From: Pseudomonadota bacterium
GTDB lineage: Bacteria; Pseudomonadota; Gammaproteobacteria; Steroidobacterales; JBCBZW01
Direction: 5' to 3'
Assembly: GCA_039815145.1 (NCBI GenBank)
Contig: JBCBZW010000021.1
Span: 1-61,195 of the forward strand
DNA: 61,195 nt
The notes beneath the pieces are model-generated. The model searched no databases. It was not told the origin of the DNA and saw only the letters and a program-made list of their open reading frames with translations. Shown here piece by piece: positions 1 to 7,480 of this stretch. Positions within the stretch are counted from its first letter, which is position 1; every line of letters begins with the position of its first letter. The position numbers and the translations under genes are program-made.

Positions 1-136
1 CAAGTCCGCCCACCATACCCGCGCACCAGCGACGCGAGCTCGGCGTTGCGCAAAGTCACCTGTAGCTGCGGCTACAGGGAACTTCGCGCGCCTTGATCTC
101 GCGCCGCTGGACGCACGGGGCTGGCGACCGGACTTG
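1..136. repeat. Large imperfect palindrome (MITE/REP-like element)
   Basis: Two 66-base arms (1-66 and 71-136) are inverted imperfect copies of each other around the loop TGCG at 67-70. The ends read CAAGTCCG and CGGACTTG, and the centre CCTGTAGC/GCTACAGG (59-66 and 71-78) is perfect. A one-base shift aligns the middle of the arms (CCAGCGACGCGAG against CCAGCGGCGCGAG). It lies 12 bases beyond the stop codon of the kinase gene at 149, so it may also form a strong 3' hairpin for that operon. The left edge is the window edge, so the element could extend further. No second copy was seen in the window. Its identity as a dispersed element is inference from the structure. Confidence 0.7.
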
Positions 137-148
137 TGCAGAGCTTCC

Positions 149-1507
149 CTAGCCTGCTGAGGCAGCCTCCGCCGCTCGAGGCAGCGACATGGTCACCCGC
201 AGGCCCCCCTCAGGCCGGTTGACAGCCGCGATAGCCCCGCCGTGTAGGCGCATGCAGCGCTCGGCGATGGCAAGGCCCAGCCCGCCACTCCCCGACCGCG
301 TGCCACGTCCTTCCTCCACGCGAAAGAAGGGCGCGAAGAGCTGGGTGATCGCTTCCGGTGGAACACCCGGGCCCTGATCATCCACGGTCACCGTGACTCC
401 CGCGTCGGTGCGTGCGATCGAGACCTCGACCCGCGAATCCGGCGCCGTGTGGCGCACGGCGTTGCGCACGACGTTTTCGAACGCACTCGCGATGGCGCCA
501 TCGAGGGGCATCACGAGGGGCTCCGACCCCGCCAGCAGCTGCACCTCCTTGCCCTCTGCGTGGGCTTCGAGGCTGGCGTCGTCCACCACGTTTTCCAGGA
601 GGTCCACCAGGTCTATCGGTTGTCTGTGCAGCGCATCGGCGTGGTCGAGCTGGGCGAAGGCGAGGATGCTGGAGATCAGCTCGTCCACCCGATCGAGCTC
701 GCGCTCCATGCGGTCGAGTTGCTCGGTGCTCGCGGGGGCGTCGTCGGCCGCCGCGCGCTGGCGCGCGATGGAGATCAACGCCAGCAGCCGAGCCAGGGGC
801 GAGCGAAGCTCGTGGGATACGTCGCGCATCAGGCGCTGCTGATCCTGCAGCAAGCCCTCGACCTGCTCGGTCATGCGATCGAAGTCGCGGGCCAGGCTGG
901 CGATGTCGTCCGATCGATTACCCACCGTGTGCGCCACGCGCACCGAGAGGTCACCGTCGGCGACGCGGCGCCCCGCCTCGCGGATGCGGCGCACGGGCAG
1001 CACGATGAAGCGGGCGAGGAGAATGGAGATCAAGGCACTCACGGCCAGGCCTACGGCGAGCATGAAGGTACGGCCGCCCGGGCGCACGAGCACCTGCGCC
1101 AGGGGGAAGAACTGATCGTCGCCGATGATCGTGTACCCGCGCAGGTCGGGCGAGTCTACGTGCAGCATCGGGCTGCTGTGCTGGCGTTTCCCCGTGTACA
1201 CCTCAGCGATGCGTCGGGGGAGCGCACGGGCGAGCACGTCGTCGCCTGCCGGGTCGATGACGTAGATCTCCAGCAGCGGCGCCAGGCTCAGGTTCTGGCG
1301 CGTGAGCAGGGCCTCCACGGCGTTGTCCGGATCCTCTGCGAGGCCGGCGCTCAAGTCGCGGGCCACCTGCTGCACCAAGCGCGCGACGATGCGCTTGTCC
1401 GCGCTCTCGTCGCTGCCGGGCGCGAAGTGCACGGCGCTCAGGGAGATGGCCATGGTCAGCAGGAAGATGCCCCAGCTGGCAACGAGGATGCGTTGGTAGA
1501 AGGCCAT
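149..1507 (-). CDS. cpxA: CpxA-like envelope-stress sensor histidine kinase
   Basis: 452-residue inner-membrane histidine kinase. TM1 is at about residues 7-27, followed by a periplasmic sensor region of about 120 residues, TM2 at about 148-172, HAMP at about 173-225, the phospho-accepting H-box VSHELRSPLARL with His232, and a HATPase domain with N-box (ENVVRNAVRH), G1 (DDQGPGVP) and G2 (GGLGLAIAE). All kinase motifs look intact. It overlaps the stop of the OmpR-type regulator gene upstream by one base, so the two are translationally coupled. The H-box, the ExLARxF-like C-terminal half and the presence of a CpxP-like gene at the head of the operon point to CpxA. A related EnvZ/CpxA-family kinase with a different stimulus cannot be excluded. 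Confidence 0.8.
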   Translation of the reverse strand: MAFYQRILVASWGIFLLTMAISLSAVHFAPGSDESADKRIVARLVQQVARDLSAGLAEDPDNAVEALLTRQNLSLAPLLEIYVIDPAGDDVLARALPRRIAEVYTGKRQHSSPMLHVDSPDLRGYTIIGDDQFFPLAQVLVRPGGRTFMLAVGLAVSALISILLARFIVLPVRRIREAGRRVADGDLSVRVAHTVGNRSDDIASLARDFDRMTEQVEGLLQDQQRLMRDVSHELRSPLARLLALISIARQRAAADDAPASTEQLDRMERELDRVDELISSILAFAQLDHADALHRQPIDLVDLLENVVDDASLEAHAEGKEVQLLAGSEPLVMPLDGAIASAFENVVRNAVRHTAPDSRVEVSIARTDAGVTVTVDDQGPGVPPEAITQLFAPFFRVEEGRGTRSGSGGLGLAIAERCMRLHGGAIAAVNRPEGGLRVTMSLPRAAEAASAG

Positions 1508-2265
1508 CAGCTGAGGACGACGTAGAGGTAGCCACGCCCGCGCACGGTCTTGATCCGTTGTCGCCCATCGCTCAGGGGGCCTAGCTTTTTGCGTAGGTGG
1601 CCTACGTGCACGTCGACGCTGCGGTCGTAGGGCTGGAGGCGGCGACCGAGGGCGTGTTTGGCGATGGCGCCCTTGTCCACCACTTCCCCCGCCTGCGCCA
1701 GCAGGGCGTCCAGCACGAGGTACTCCGCGCCGGTGAGGGCGATGAGCTCGCCGTCGCGGTAGACGGAGCGGGAGCCAGCCTCCACCGTGAGATCACCGAT
1801 GACGGCGCGGCCGGACTCCGCCTGCACGTCGCTGCTACCGCCGCCGCGCGTTCGCCGCATGATGGCCCGGATACGGGCGGCGAGTTCGCGCAGGTTGCAG
1901 GGCTTGGCCAGGTAGTCGTCGGCGCCGATCTCCAGCCCCAGGATGCGATCGAGGTCGTCGCCTCGCGCCGTGAGCATGATGACGGGCGTGTCGATTTGCT
2001 CACGGATCAGCTTCAGGACGGAGAAGCCGTTCTGCTTGGGGAGCCCCACATCGAGGAGGATCACGTCGTACTCGCCCGTGAGGGCGCTGCGCGCGCCGGC
2101 CTCGCCGTCGCCGCGGGCGGTGACGGCAAAGCCGCCTTCGGCGCCCAGGTACTCGTCGACGAGCTGAGCGAACTCGGCGTCGTCGTCCACCAGCAGCACC
2201 TTGATCTCTTGGGTCACGGGCAGATCGGGCAACACGGCCAGGGTCCTCTCGCTTGGGTCAGACAT
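1507..2265 (-). CDS. cpxR: CpxR-like OmpR-family response regulator
   Basis: 252-residue response regulator. The receiver domain (about residues 21-135) has the acidic pocket VDDD, phospho-acceptor Asp72 in ILLDVGLP, conserved Thr in MLTARG and Lys in LAKPCN. A winged-helix OmpR/PhoB DNA-binding domain follows (about 155-250), ending in RIKTVRGRGYLYV. The GADDYLAKP..ELAARIRAI segment resembles CpxR. There is a roughly 20-residue N-terminal extension before the receiver. Its start overlaps the end of the preceding desaturase gene by 8 bases, and it is followed by its cognate kinase. It probably binds the candidate CpxR box at 3548-3562 and so controls its own operon. Confidence 0.82.
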   Translation of the reverse strand: MSDPSERTLAVLPDLPVTQEIKVLLVDDDAEFAQLVDEYLGAEGGFAVTARGDGEAGARSALTGEYDVILLDVGLPKQNGFSVLKLIREQIDTPVIMLTARGDDLDRILGLEIGADDYLAKPCNLRELAARIRAIMRRTRGGGSSDVQAESGRAVIGDLTVEAGSRSVYRDGELIALTGAEYLVLDALLAQAGEVVDKGAIAKHALGRRLQPYDRSVDVHVGHLRKKLGPLSDGRQRIKTVRGRGYLYVVLS

Positions 2266-3070
2266 GCGCTACACCGTCCACCTTGCGCACGCCATCGTCA
2301 ACGCTGGCGATCGGTGCCCTGCGCTCGCGCCAGTAGTTCACCAGGGGTTGCCACTGCACCCTCAGGGGGTTGTGACTGACAAACCCTGTGGTCACCCCGT
2401 AGTGCACGGGCTCGCGTTCCGCCTGATAGGTCCCGAAGAGTACATCCCACAGGATGAAGAATCCGGCGTAGTTGCGATCGACGTACTGCGCGTTGGCGCC
2501 ATGGTGCACGCGATGGGCGGACGGCGTGTTGAGCAGCTTACCCTCGAAGGCGCCCAGCTTGGGAATCGCCTGTGTGTGCAGGGGGAACTGATACAGCAGT
2601 CCGATGCCGAGGGAGAGGGCGATGAACGGAGCGGGCAGCCCGAGCAGCGCCAGTGGCACGAAGTAGAGCGGCGTGACGGCCTTGCCCAACCAGGGGAGAC
2701 GGATCGCGGTGCTCAGATTCATCCACGGGCTCGAGTGGTGTACCTGATGAATCGCCCACAGGGGCCGCCACCGATGACTGAGGCGATGAAACCAGTAGTA
2801 GGCGAAATCTGTCACCAGGAAGGTGAGGAGAAACACGGCGCCGGAGGTCGGTAGATCGACGACGCGCCAGGGCTGTACCAGGTTCAGCAGGAACAAGCTC
2901 CACGCGAGCGTGAGGGGTTTGATCAAGCCGTTGACGAAGGCGATCGCGACGTTGCACAGCACCTCGCGAACCTCGTAGGCGTGGCGCCTCGCGCGCCACG
3001 CCCACAGGCACTCCGCCAGGAACAGTGCCAGCATCACGCCGCCGAGGGCGAGCCTGGCGGTGCTCTCCAT
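2258..3070 (-). CDS. Sterol desaturase/fatty-acid hydroxylase family membrane protein
   Basis: 270-residue integral membrane di-iron enzyme of the fatty-acid hydroxylase superfamily. The histidine clusters expected for iron binding are present: HRLSH, HQVHH and HRVHH. Several hydrophobic segments run through the first 140 residues. Family members hydroxylate or desaturate lipid chains or sterol-like substrates; the substrate here cannot be read from sequence. It sits three bases downstream of the CpxP-like gene and overlaps cpxR by 8 bases, so a lipid-modifying enzyme is embedded in the envelope-stress operon. That placement suggests membrane-lipid remodelling as part of the response, which is inference. 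Confidence 0.85.
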   Translation of the reverse strand: MESTARLALGGVMLALFLAECLWAWRARRHAYEVREVLCNVAIAFVNGLIKPLTLAWSLFLLNLVQPWRVVDLPTSGAVFLLTFLVTDFAYYWFHRLSHRWRPLWAIHQVHHSSPWMNLSTAIRLPWLGKAVTPLYFVPLALLGLPAPFIALSLGIGLLYQFPLHTQAIPKLGAFEGKLLNTPSAHRVHHGANAQYVDRNYAGFFILWDVLFGTYQAEREPVHYGVTTGFVSHNPLRVQWQPLVNYWRERRAPIASVDDGVRKVDGVAHV

Positions 3071-3073
3071 GCC

Positions 3074-3475
3074 CTAGCGACCGCCGCGGATCTTGTTGCG
3101 CATCTGGGTGCGCATCTCATCCTGCAAGCGTGCGAACTCCTCCATCTGCGTCTCGCTCAAGATGCCGTCGAGCTGCTGGCGCGTGTTCTCGCGAAGGTCC
3201 TGCATGTCGCCGCGCAGCTGGCGCGCCGTGCGGGGGCTCGGACGGCCGCCCTGGCCGCTGGGGTCGATGCCGTACTTGCGAAGGAGCTGCTGCTGTTGAG
3301 CGAAGCTTTCGGTGATGATCGGTTCGATCTGCACCTTCTGCTCCTCGGTGAGCTCCAGGCGCTCAGCCACATCGGCCAGACGCTGTTGCAGTTCTTCCTG
3401 CTGGGCTTGGTTCGGCTGGGCCACGGCGATAGCGGTGGCGAAGGTCAGGGCCAGGGTGAGAAATAGGCGTGTCAT
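3074..3475 (-). CDS. CpxP/Spy-like periplasmic protein with LTxxQ motifs
   Basis: 133-residue exported protein. A signal peptide (MTRLFLTLALTFATAIAVAQ) precedes a Gln/Glu/Arg-rich, all-helical mature region. Two LTxxQ-like motifs are visible, LTEEQ (about residues 42-46) and LSETQ (about 107-111), the hallmark of the CpxP/Spy family of periplasmic chaperones and Cpx inhibitors. It is the first gene of a four-gene operon ending in a CpxR/CpxA-like pair, the genomic position expected for a CpxP-type feedback regulator. The start ATG has GGGAG about seven bases upstream. A generic Spy-like protein is the alternative. Confidence 0.72.
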   Translation of the reverse strand: MTRLFLTLALTFATAIAVAQPNQAQQEELQQRLADVAERLELTEEQKVQIEPIITESFAQQQQLLRKYGIDPSGQGGRPSPRTARQLRGDMQDLRENTRQQLDGILSETQMEEFARLQDEMRTQMRNKIRGGR

Positions 3476-3547
3476 GCGGGGGCTCCCGTTTCCATGTGGA
3501 TAGGGGAGCCACGATAGGCGCGGGGGCGTAAACCACCGCCATTGAAC

Positions 3548-3562
3548 GGAAAGAAACGTAAA
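3548..3562 (+). promoter_or_regulatory. Candidate CpxR box
   Basis: GGAAA-N5-GTAAA, one mismatch from the CpxR consensus GTAAA-N5-GTAAA, lies 73-87 bases upstream of the ATG of the CpxP-like gene. A further GTAAA lies at 3528-3532, exactly 30 bases before the second half-site. It would let the CpxR-like regulator autoregulate this operon. The match is by eye only. Confidence 0.45.
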
Positions 3563-3586
3563 GGCGCGAGGCGCCCCGGTGTCGGC

Positions 3587-4243
3587 TCAGGCCTCGCCCT
3601 TGCCCACCAGCGCTTCGTACTCCTCCTGTTCGATGAGTCCCCCCGCCGTGTCGGCCTTGCCCTGGTCCTTTGCCGGCAGCGCGTCCTGCACGAAGTTGAT
3701 CCGCTTCCAGGCCGGCATGGGCGTCTCTTGCCCCTCCTGAGGGACGTAGCGCGAGGTCTCCACCCGCTTGTGGGGATGGATGTAGCGCGGGCAGTTGACC
3801 CAGATCTCCTCGATCTTCACGTGCACCATGAACTGGGCTTCCGGGAAGTCGCCGAGCAGCGGTGAGTCGTCCACGATCTTGGCATCGCCCTGTACTCGCA
3901 GGCGATGGGGAGTCTCGAAGTCGATGAAGAGCATGCCGACCTTGGCCGTGCGGGCGAGATTACCCATGGAGTAGAACATGCCGTTGCCGTCGTAGCAGGG
4001 GAAGGCGAGGGTGCCTGGGTCGACGACGCGCACGAAGCCGGGGTTGCCGCCCTTGTAGGACACGGTGGGGCGGCCATGGGGATCGATCGTGGACAGGAAG
4101 AACATGTCGCGGCTGGCGAGGTAGGCCTGCTCCTGGTCGGTCAGGGCGTCGTGCACCAGCCCGCCTTCCATCAGATCGGCCATGCGGCGGCTGTCGAAAC
4201 GGTCTTGCAGGGCGCGGTGTTCATCGGCGTAGAGCTTGCTCAC
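3587..4243 (-). CDS. Pyridoxamine 5'-phosphate oxidase-family (FMN-binding split-barrel) protein
   Basis: 218-residue soluble protein of the PNPOx-like split-barrel superfamily. Recognisable features are MFFLSTIDPHGRPTVSYKGG in the first beta strands, FPCYDGNGMFYSMGNLARTAKVGMLF for flavin binding, and a C-terminal WVNCPRYIH segment. These proteins use FMN or F420-like cofactors for redox chemistry or bind flavin/heme; the substrate is unknown. I chose the GTG at 4243 because GAGGAG precedes it by nine bases and the protein then begins SKLYADEHRALQDRFD, the usual family start. An in-frame TTG at 4297 would add 18 residues without a visible ribosome site. Confidence 0.8.
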   Translation of the reverse strand: MSKLYADEHRALQDRFDSRRMADLMEGGLVHDALTDQEQAYLASRDMFFLSTIDPHGRPTVSYKGGNPGFVRVVDPGTLAFPCYDGNGMFYSMGNLARTAKVGMLFIDFETPHRLRVQGDAKIVDDSPLLGDFPEAQFMVHVKIEEIWVNCPRYIHPHKRVETSRYVPQEGQETPMPAWKRINFVQDALPAKDQGKADTAGGLIEQEEYEALVGKGEA

Positions 4244-4381
4244 CGGTGCGATCTCCTCGTGTGCAAAAGGGGGCAGTGCTACGTACCGGTGCGCCAACCG
4301 CCTCGGTCACGTCAGCGGGTGAGCCTGATCCAAGGGAAGGGTGGCGTCAACGGCCCGTGCGCCCGCACTAGTGAGTTAGGG

Positions 4382-6172
4382 TCAGTGCGGCAGGGCGCTG
4401 TGACTTTCCTGCACCTGGGCCTCGACCCAGCGCTGCACTTCGCTGCGCAGGGCCGCCAGCGGGAGCACGCCGTTGCCGAGCAGGGCGTCGTGGAAGTCGG
4501 GGAGGTCGAAGCGTTCGCCGAGCGCCTGCTCGGCTTCCTGGCGCAGGGCGATGATCTCCAGCGCCCCTGTGTCGTAGGCGGTGAGCTGGCCGGGTAGCAC
4601 CGCGATGCGATCCACCATCACGTGTGCCTGCTCACCGGCGAAGCGCCCGGACTCGCGGAGGAAGGCCACCGCGCGCTCGCGGCTCCAGCCAAAGGCGTGG
4701 ATCCCCGGATCGACCACCATGCCCCGCGAGGGCCAGGCGCGCCGGGTGATCTTCGCGAACACATCGTAGACCCCGGCCTCCTCGGCAAGCGCCTCGGCGT
4801 AGCGTGCCCAGCCCTCGACGTAGGCGGCGTTGGATGTCATCGAGACGGCGGGATGCAAGCGCAGACGTTCGTTAGCCGTGGCGATCTGCAGGTGATGGCC
4901 GGGCCACACCTCGTGGACCGTGAGGACTTGCGTCGATCCTCGGGTCGCTTGCTCCCAACCGTCGGTCGCGATGCGAAAGATCGCCGCGCTCGAGATGGTC
5001 GGGTTGCGCTCGTAGCGCGAGCTCTGGCCAGAGCCATCGAGGTAGGCGGGGTAGGGTTCGACCTGTGCCCGCTGGCGCGGTTGGTAGGCGAAGTAGGGGC
5101 CGATCTTCTCGCGCGCGTCGATCGCCGTGTCCGTGGCATAGGCGATGAACTCCTCGCGGGAGCTGAAGCTGTTGTTGGGTGCGGTATTGTTGCGACGAAT
5201 GATCTCGCGGACCTCATTCGTCGCATAGGTGGTCGCGCCAGCGTCGATCACCGCTTGCCGATTCGCGGTGACCGCTGCTGAGCCCCGCGCAAACATCTCC
5301 TGCGCGTCGATGGTCAACGTGGTGTAGTGGCGTAGCCAGGCGTCGTAGCACTGCTTTCCTTTTGGCAGTTCGCTTATTCCCAGGGATGTGCGTGCCCGCG
5401 GTCGGTAGAAGGAGGAGAGGAAATCGCGGTGGCGTTCGACCGCCGGCAGGATGCGCTGCGCGAGCAGGGTGAGGGCCCTCTCCCGATAGGGGGCGTCCTC
5501 GCTGCGCGTGGCGAAGGCGGCGAGCGCCGAGTCTTCTGGGGATTCTGTCAGCAAACCCTCGAGTTGACCGATCACCCGGTCTACGACACTCACGGGCACG
5601 CTGTAGCCAGCCTCGAGGCCGCGCCTCAGCCAATCCTCCTGTTGGGCGATGTAGGCGGGGAAGGCCGACCATCGGCGCAGGGCGGCCGCGCGATCGGCCT
5701 CGCTGTCGAGGGGTTGTTTGCCGGCCACGCGCGGGTAGAGCGTTTGCCAGCCGCTCATGTGGTTGAGGCCCCACAGTTCGTTGCGGCAGACGCGCAGGCC
5801 CTGCGATGCGCCCAGCTGCTCGCGAAGGCTCACCCAGAGCACCCAAGCGCTCGCCTCGCGTGTGCGCAGGCTTTCGCCGTCGATGGCATCCAGGCGAGCG
5901 AGTAGCGCGTCTTCCAGGCGCTGGCCGCGGGCCAGACCCTCGGGCGAATTGTCGGCGAGCGCGCCGTGATCGACCCGCGAGGCCGCGTCTTCCCCGCCCA
6001 CCCCCAGGTAGACCAACTCCGGAAGGGCGTCGAGTCGTGCGCTCATGTAATCGTTGCCGATGTCAACGACCTTATCGGCGTCGGACACCGGCGGGGCGGC
6101 GGCTAATACGGTGCTGACCATCGTAGTCAGCCACGCCAGTGCAAGATGCGAATGAGTATTGCGGTAATCCAT
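4382..6172 (-). CDS. Secreted DUF885 family protein
   Basis: Protein of 596 residues with a signal peptide (MDYRNTHSHLALAWLTTMVSTVLAAAP) and the DUF885 domain over nearly all of the mature chain. DUF885 proteins are distantly metallopeptidase-like. The motif TVHEVWPGHHLQ (HExxxGHH type) is the expected zinc/peptidase-like signature, and GWARYAEALAEEAG follows it, as in the family. The enzyme is probably periplasmic or outer-membrane associated; its substrate is unknown. An upstream in-frame ATG at 6253 would place 27 non-hydrophobic residues before the signal peptide, so the start at 6172 is preferred. Confidence 0.82.
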   Translation of the reverse strand: MDYRNTHSHLALAWLTTMVSTVLAAAPPVSDADKVVDIGNDYMSARLDALPELVYLGVGGEDAASRVDHGALADNSPEGLARGQRLEDALLARLDAIDGESLRTREASAWVLWVSLREQLGASQGLRVCRNELWGLNHMSGWQTLYPRVAGKQPLDSEADRAAALRRWSAFPAYIAQQEDWLRRGLEAGYSVPVSVVDRVIGQLEGLLTESPEDSALAAFATRSEDAPYRERALTLLAQRILPAVERHRDFLSSFYRPRARTSLGISELPKGKQCYDAWLRHYTTLTIDAQEMFARGSAAVTANRQAVIDAGATTYATNEVREIIRRNNTAPNNSFSSREEFIAYATDTAIDAREKIGPYFAYQPRQRAQVEPYPAYLDGSGQSSRYERNPTISSAAIFRIATDGWEQATRGSTQVLTVHEVWPGHHLQIATANERLRLHPAVSMTSNAAYVEGWARYAEALAEEAGVYDVFAKITRRAWPSRGMVVDPGIHAFGWSRERAVAFLRESGRFAGEQAHVMVDRIAVLPGQLTAYDTGALEIIALRQEAEQALGERFDLPDFHDALLGNGVLPLAALRSEVQRWVEAQVQESHSALPH

Positions 6173-6467
6173 AGCCCTAGTTACCCGTTCGCAAACTCGT
6201 GTGTCCTGGACGCTGGGAGGGGAACTGACCCACTCGGTTGCGGTCGCAGGCACCTGAGAGCGCTGCTAGGAGAGCGCAAATGAAAATCAGTCTTACCTGC
6301 GCCCGACTCTCAACGGGCAATTCTCCCGCGGGAGCAGTATAGACTTCATCCGCCTCGCCTCGGCGCACGAAAGTTGTACGCACAGCGTGCCGCGCCAGGC
6401 ACTGACTCACACGGTTCACGATCCCGTCGTAAACCGGTTCTTGCGAAGTCGTGATAAGGAGCAAGAG
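6173..6467. promoter_or_regulatory. Divergent intergenic region with a perfect palindrome
   Basis: This 295-base spacer separates the DUF885 gene (minus) from the HiPIP gene (plus). A perfect 12-base palindrome CTCCCGCGGGAG lies at 6323-6334, and GTATAGACTT, which could contain a -10 element, follows at 6337-6346. GCCCG/CGGGC arms lie at 6301-6318. These are candidate operator and promoter elements for one or both genes; nothing else was recognised. Confidence 0.3.
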
Positions 6468-6809
6468 ATGACCGACTCTACCCGTAATGATTCGGGCCGC
6501 CGCCACTTTTTGAAGCTGGCCAGCGGCGCCGTGTTGGCGATTCCTCTCGCGGGCCGTGTCGCCCAGGCCGAAGACAATAAGGTCTCCGAGGATGATCCCA
6601 CCGCCGTCGCCCTCGGCTACAAGCACGATGCCTCTACCGTCGATACCGCCGCCTACCCGGCCCGTGCCGGCGAGGACGGCGCCAAGAAGGTGTGCAAGAG
6701 CTGCCAGCTGTACATGGGCGGCGAGGAAGCTTGGGGCGCGTGCCCGATCTTCGCCGGCAAGCTGGTGAGCGCCAACGGTTGGTGCAACTCCTGGGTCGCC
6801 AAGGCCTGA
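6468..6809 (+). CDS. High-potential iron-sulfur protein (HiPIP)
   Basis: 113-residue periplasmic electron carrier. The N-terminus carries a Tat signal with twin arginine (SGRRHFLKLASGAVLAIPL) ending near VAQA. The mature part holds four cysteines in the HiPIP arrangement CKSCQ...GACP...GWCN, which ligate one [4Fe-4S] cluster. HiPIPs pass electrons between the bc1 complex and terminal oxidases or photosynthetic reaction centres. Tat export fits insertion of the cluster in the cytoplasm. The ATG at 6468 is preferred because AAGGAGCAAG precedes it; an upstream ATG at 6387 has no such site. The gene stands alone, followed by a strong hairpin. Confidence 0.93.
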   Translation: MTDSTRNDSGRRHFLKLASGAVLAIPLAGRVAQAEDNKVSEDDPTAVALGYKHDASTVDTAAYPARAGEDGAKKVCKSCQLYMGGEEAWGACPIFAGKLVSANGWCNSWVAKA

Positions 6810-6819
6810 TGAGACGTCT

Positions 6820-6854
6820 CTCACCGCGCTGGGCGTCGTGCCCAGCGCGGTGAG
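6820..6854 (+). terminator. 15-bp perfect hairpin after the HiPIP gene
   Basis: CTCACCGCGCTGGGC (6820-6834) pairs perfectly with 6840-6854 around a five-base loop. It starts 11 bases after the HiPIP stop codon and lies between convergent genes. There is no T-run on either side, so it may act as a 3' stabiliser or a weak bidirectional terminator rather than a classical intrinsic terminator. Confidence 0.6.
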
Positions 6855-6874
6855 GTCATCGGCCCCGCGCGCGA

Positions 6875-7381
6875 TCATGCATCGCGGCTCAGGGCCTCGG
6901 CCTCGCTCGCTGAGAGAGGCACCAGCGCATCGCCGCGCGTCAGCGTCCCTTCCTGCACCACGCGCGCGCAAATTCCGCCGTGTCCCCTCACGGCGTTGTA
7001 GCCCCCGGCACCGAGTGCGTCCTCCATGTGGGAGCAGGGTGCACAGGGACCCGTCCCCACAAGAATCGCCGAGCCCAAGCGAAAGGGGCGCTCTCGCAGG
7101 GCGAGCAACTGCAATCCGCTGACGCCGATGTTCCGTCGCAGTAGGGCAGGATCCACCGCGGCGCGCCCGGCGAGGGCGGCGATCACCGGCAGGTGTTCCC
7201 ACTGAAATAGGGTGATCGCTCGCTTGCCTGGGCGCTGGCGTCGGTCGCCTGCCAGGCCGCTGGCGGTGATCGTGGCCGTGTCGACCACCTCGACTGGCCC
7301 GCGCCGTTGCGTGCGCAAGCCGATCCACTGAACCTCGCCCGCCTGGGCGTGCTGCTCCATGAGCTCCCGAATGGTGCGCAT
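6875..7381 (-). CDS. Stand-alone MOSC domain protein
   Basis: 168-residue cytoplasmic protein consisting of one MOSC domain. Typical features are the GLAGDRR segment, ALRRNIGVSGL (RRNI) and the conserved cysteines around GPCAPCSHME, one of which would bind molybdopterin-type cofactor or sulfur, then GHGGICARVV near the end. MOSC domains occur in Moco sulfurases and in YiiM-like reductases of N-hydroxylated compounds. The exact reaction is not evident. It is shorter than YiiM and YcbX and lacks their extra domains. Confidence 0.85.
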   Translation of the reverse strand: MRTIRELMEQHAQAGEVQWIGLRTQRRGPVEVVDTATITASGLAGDRRQRPGKRAITLFQWEHLPVIAALAGRAAVDPALLRRNIGVSGLQLLALRERPFRLGSAILVGTGPCAPCSHMEDALGAGGYNAVRGHGGICARVVQEGTLTRGDALVPLSASEAEALSRDA

Positions 7382-7480
7382 CGTCGCCCTGCATCGATGG
7401 TGTTGCTGCTGCGAAGGCGAGAGTGTGGTTGCCAGTCAGGGCTGGGCGCAAGTGACCGACGGGGAACACGCCTCAGGCGC

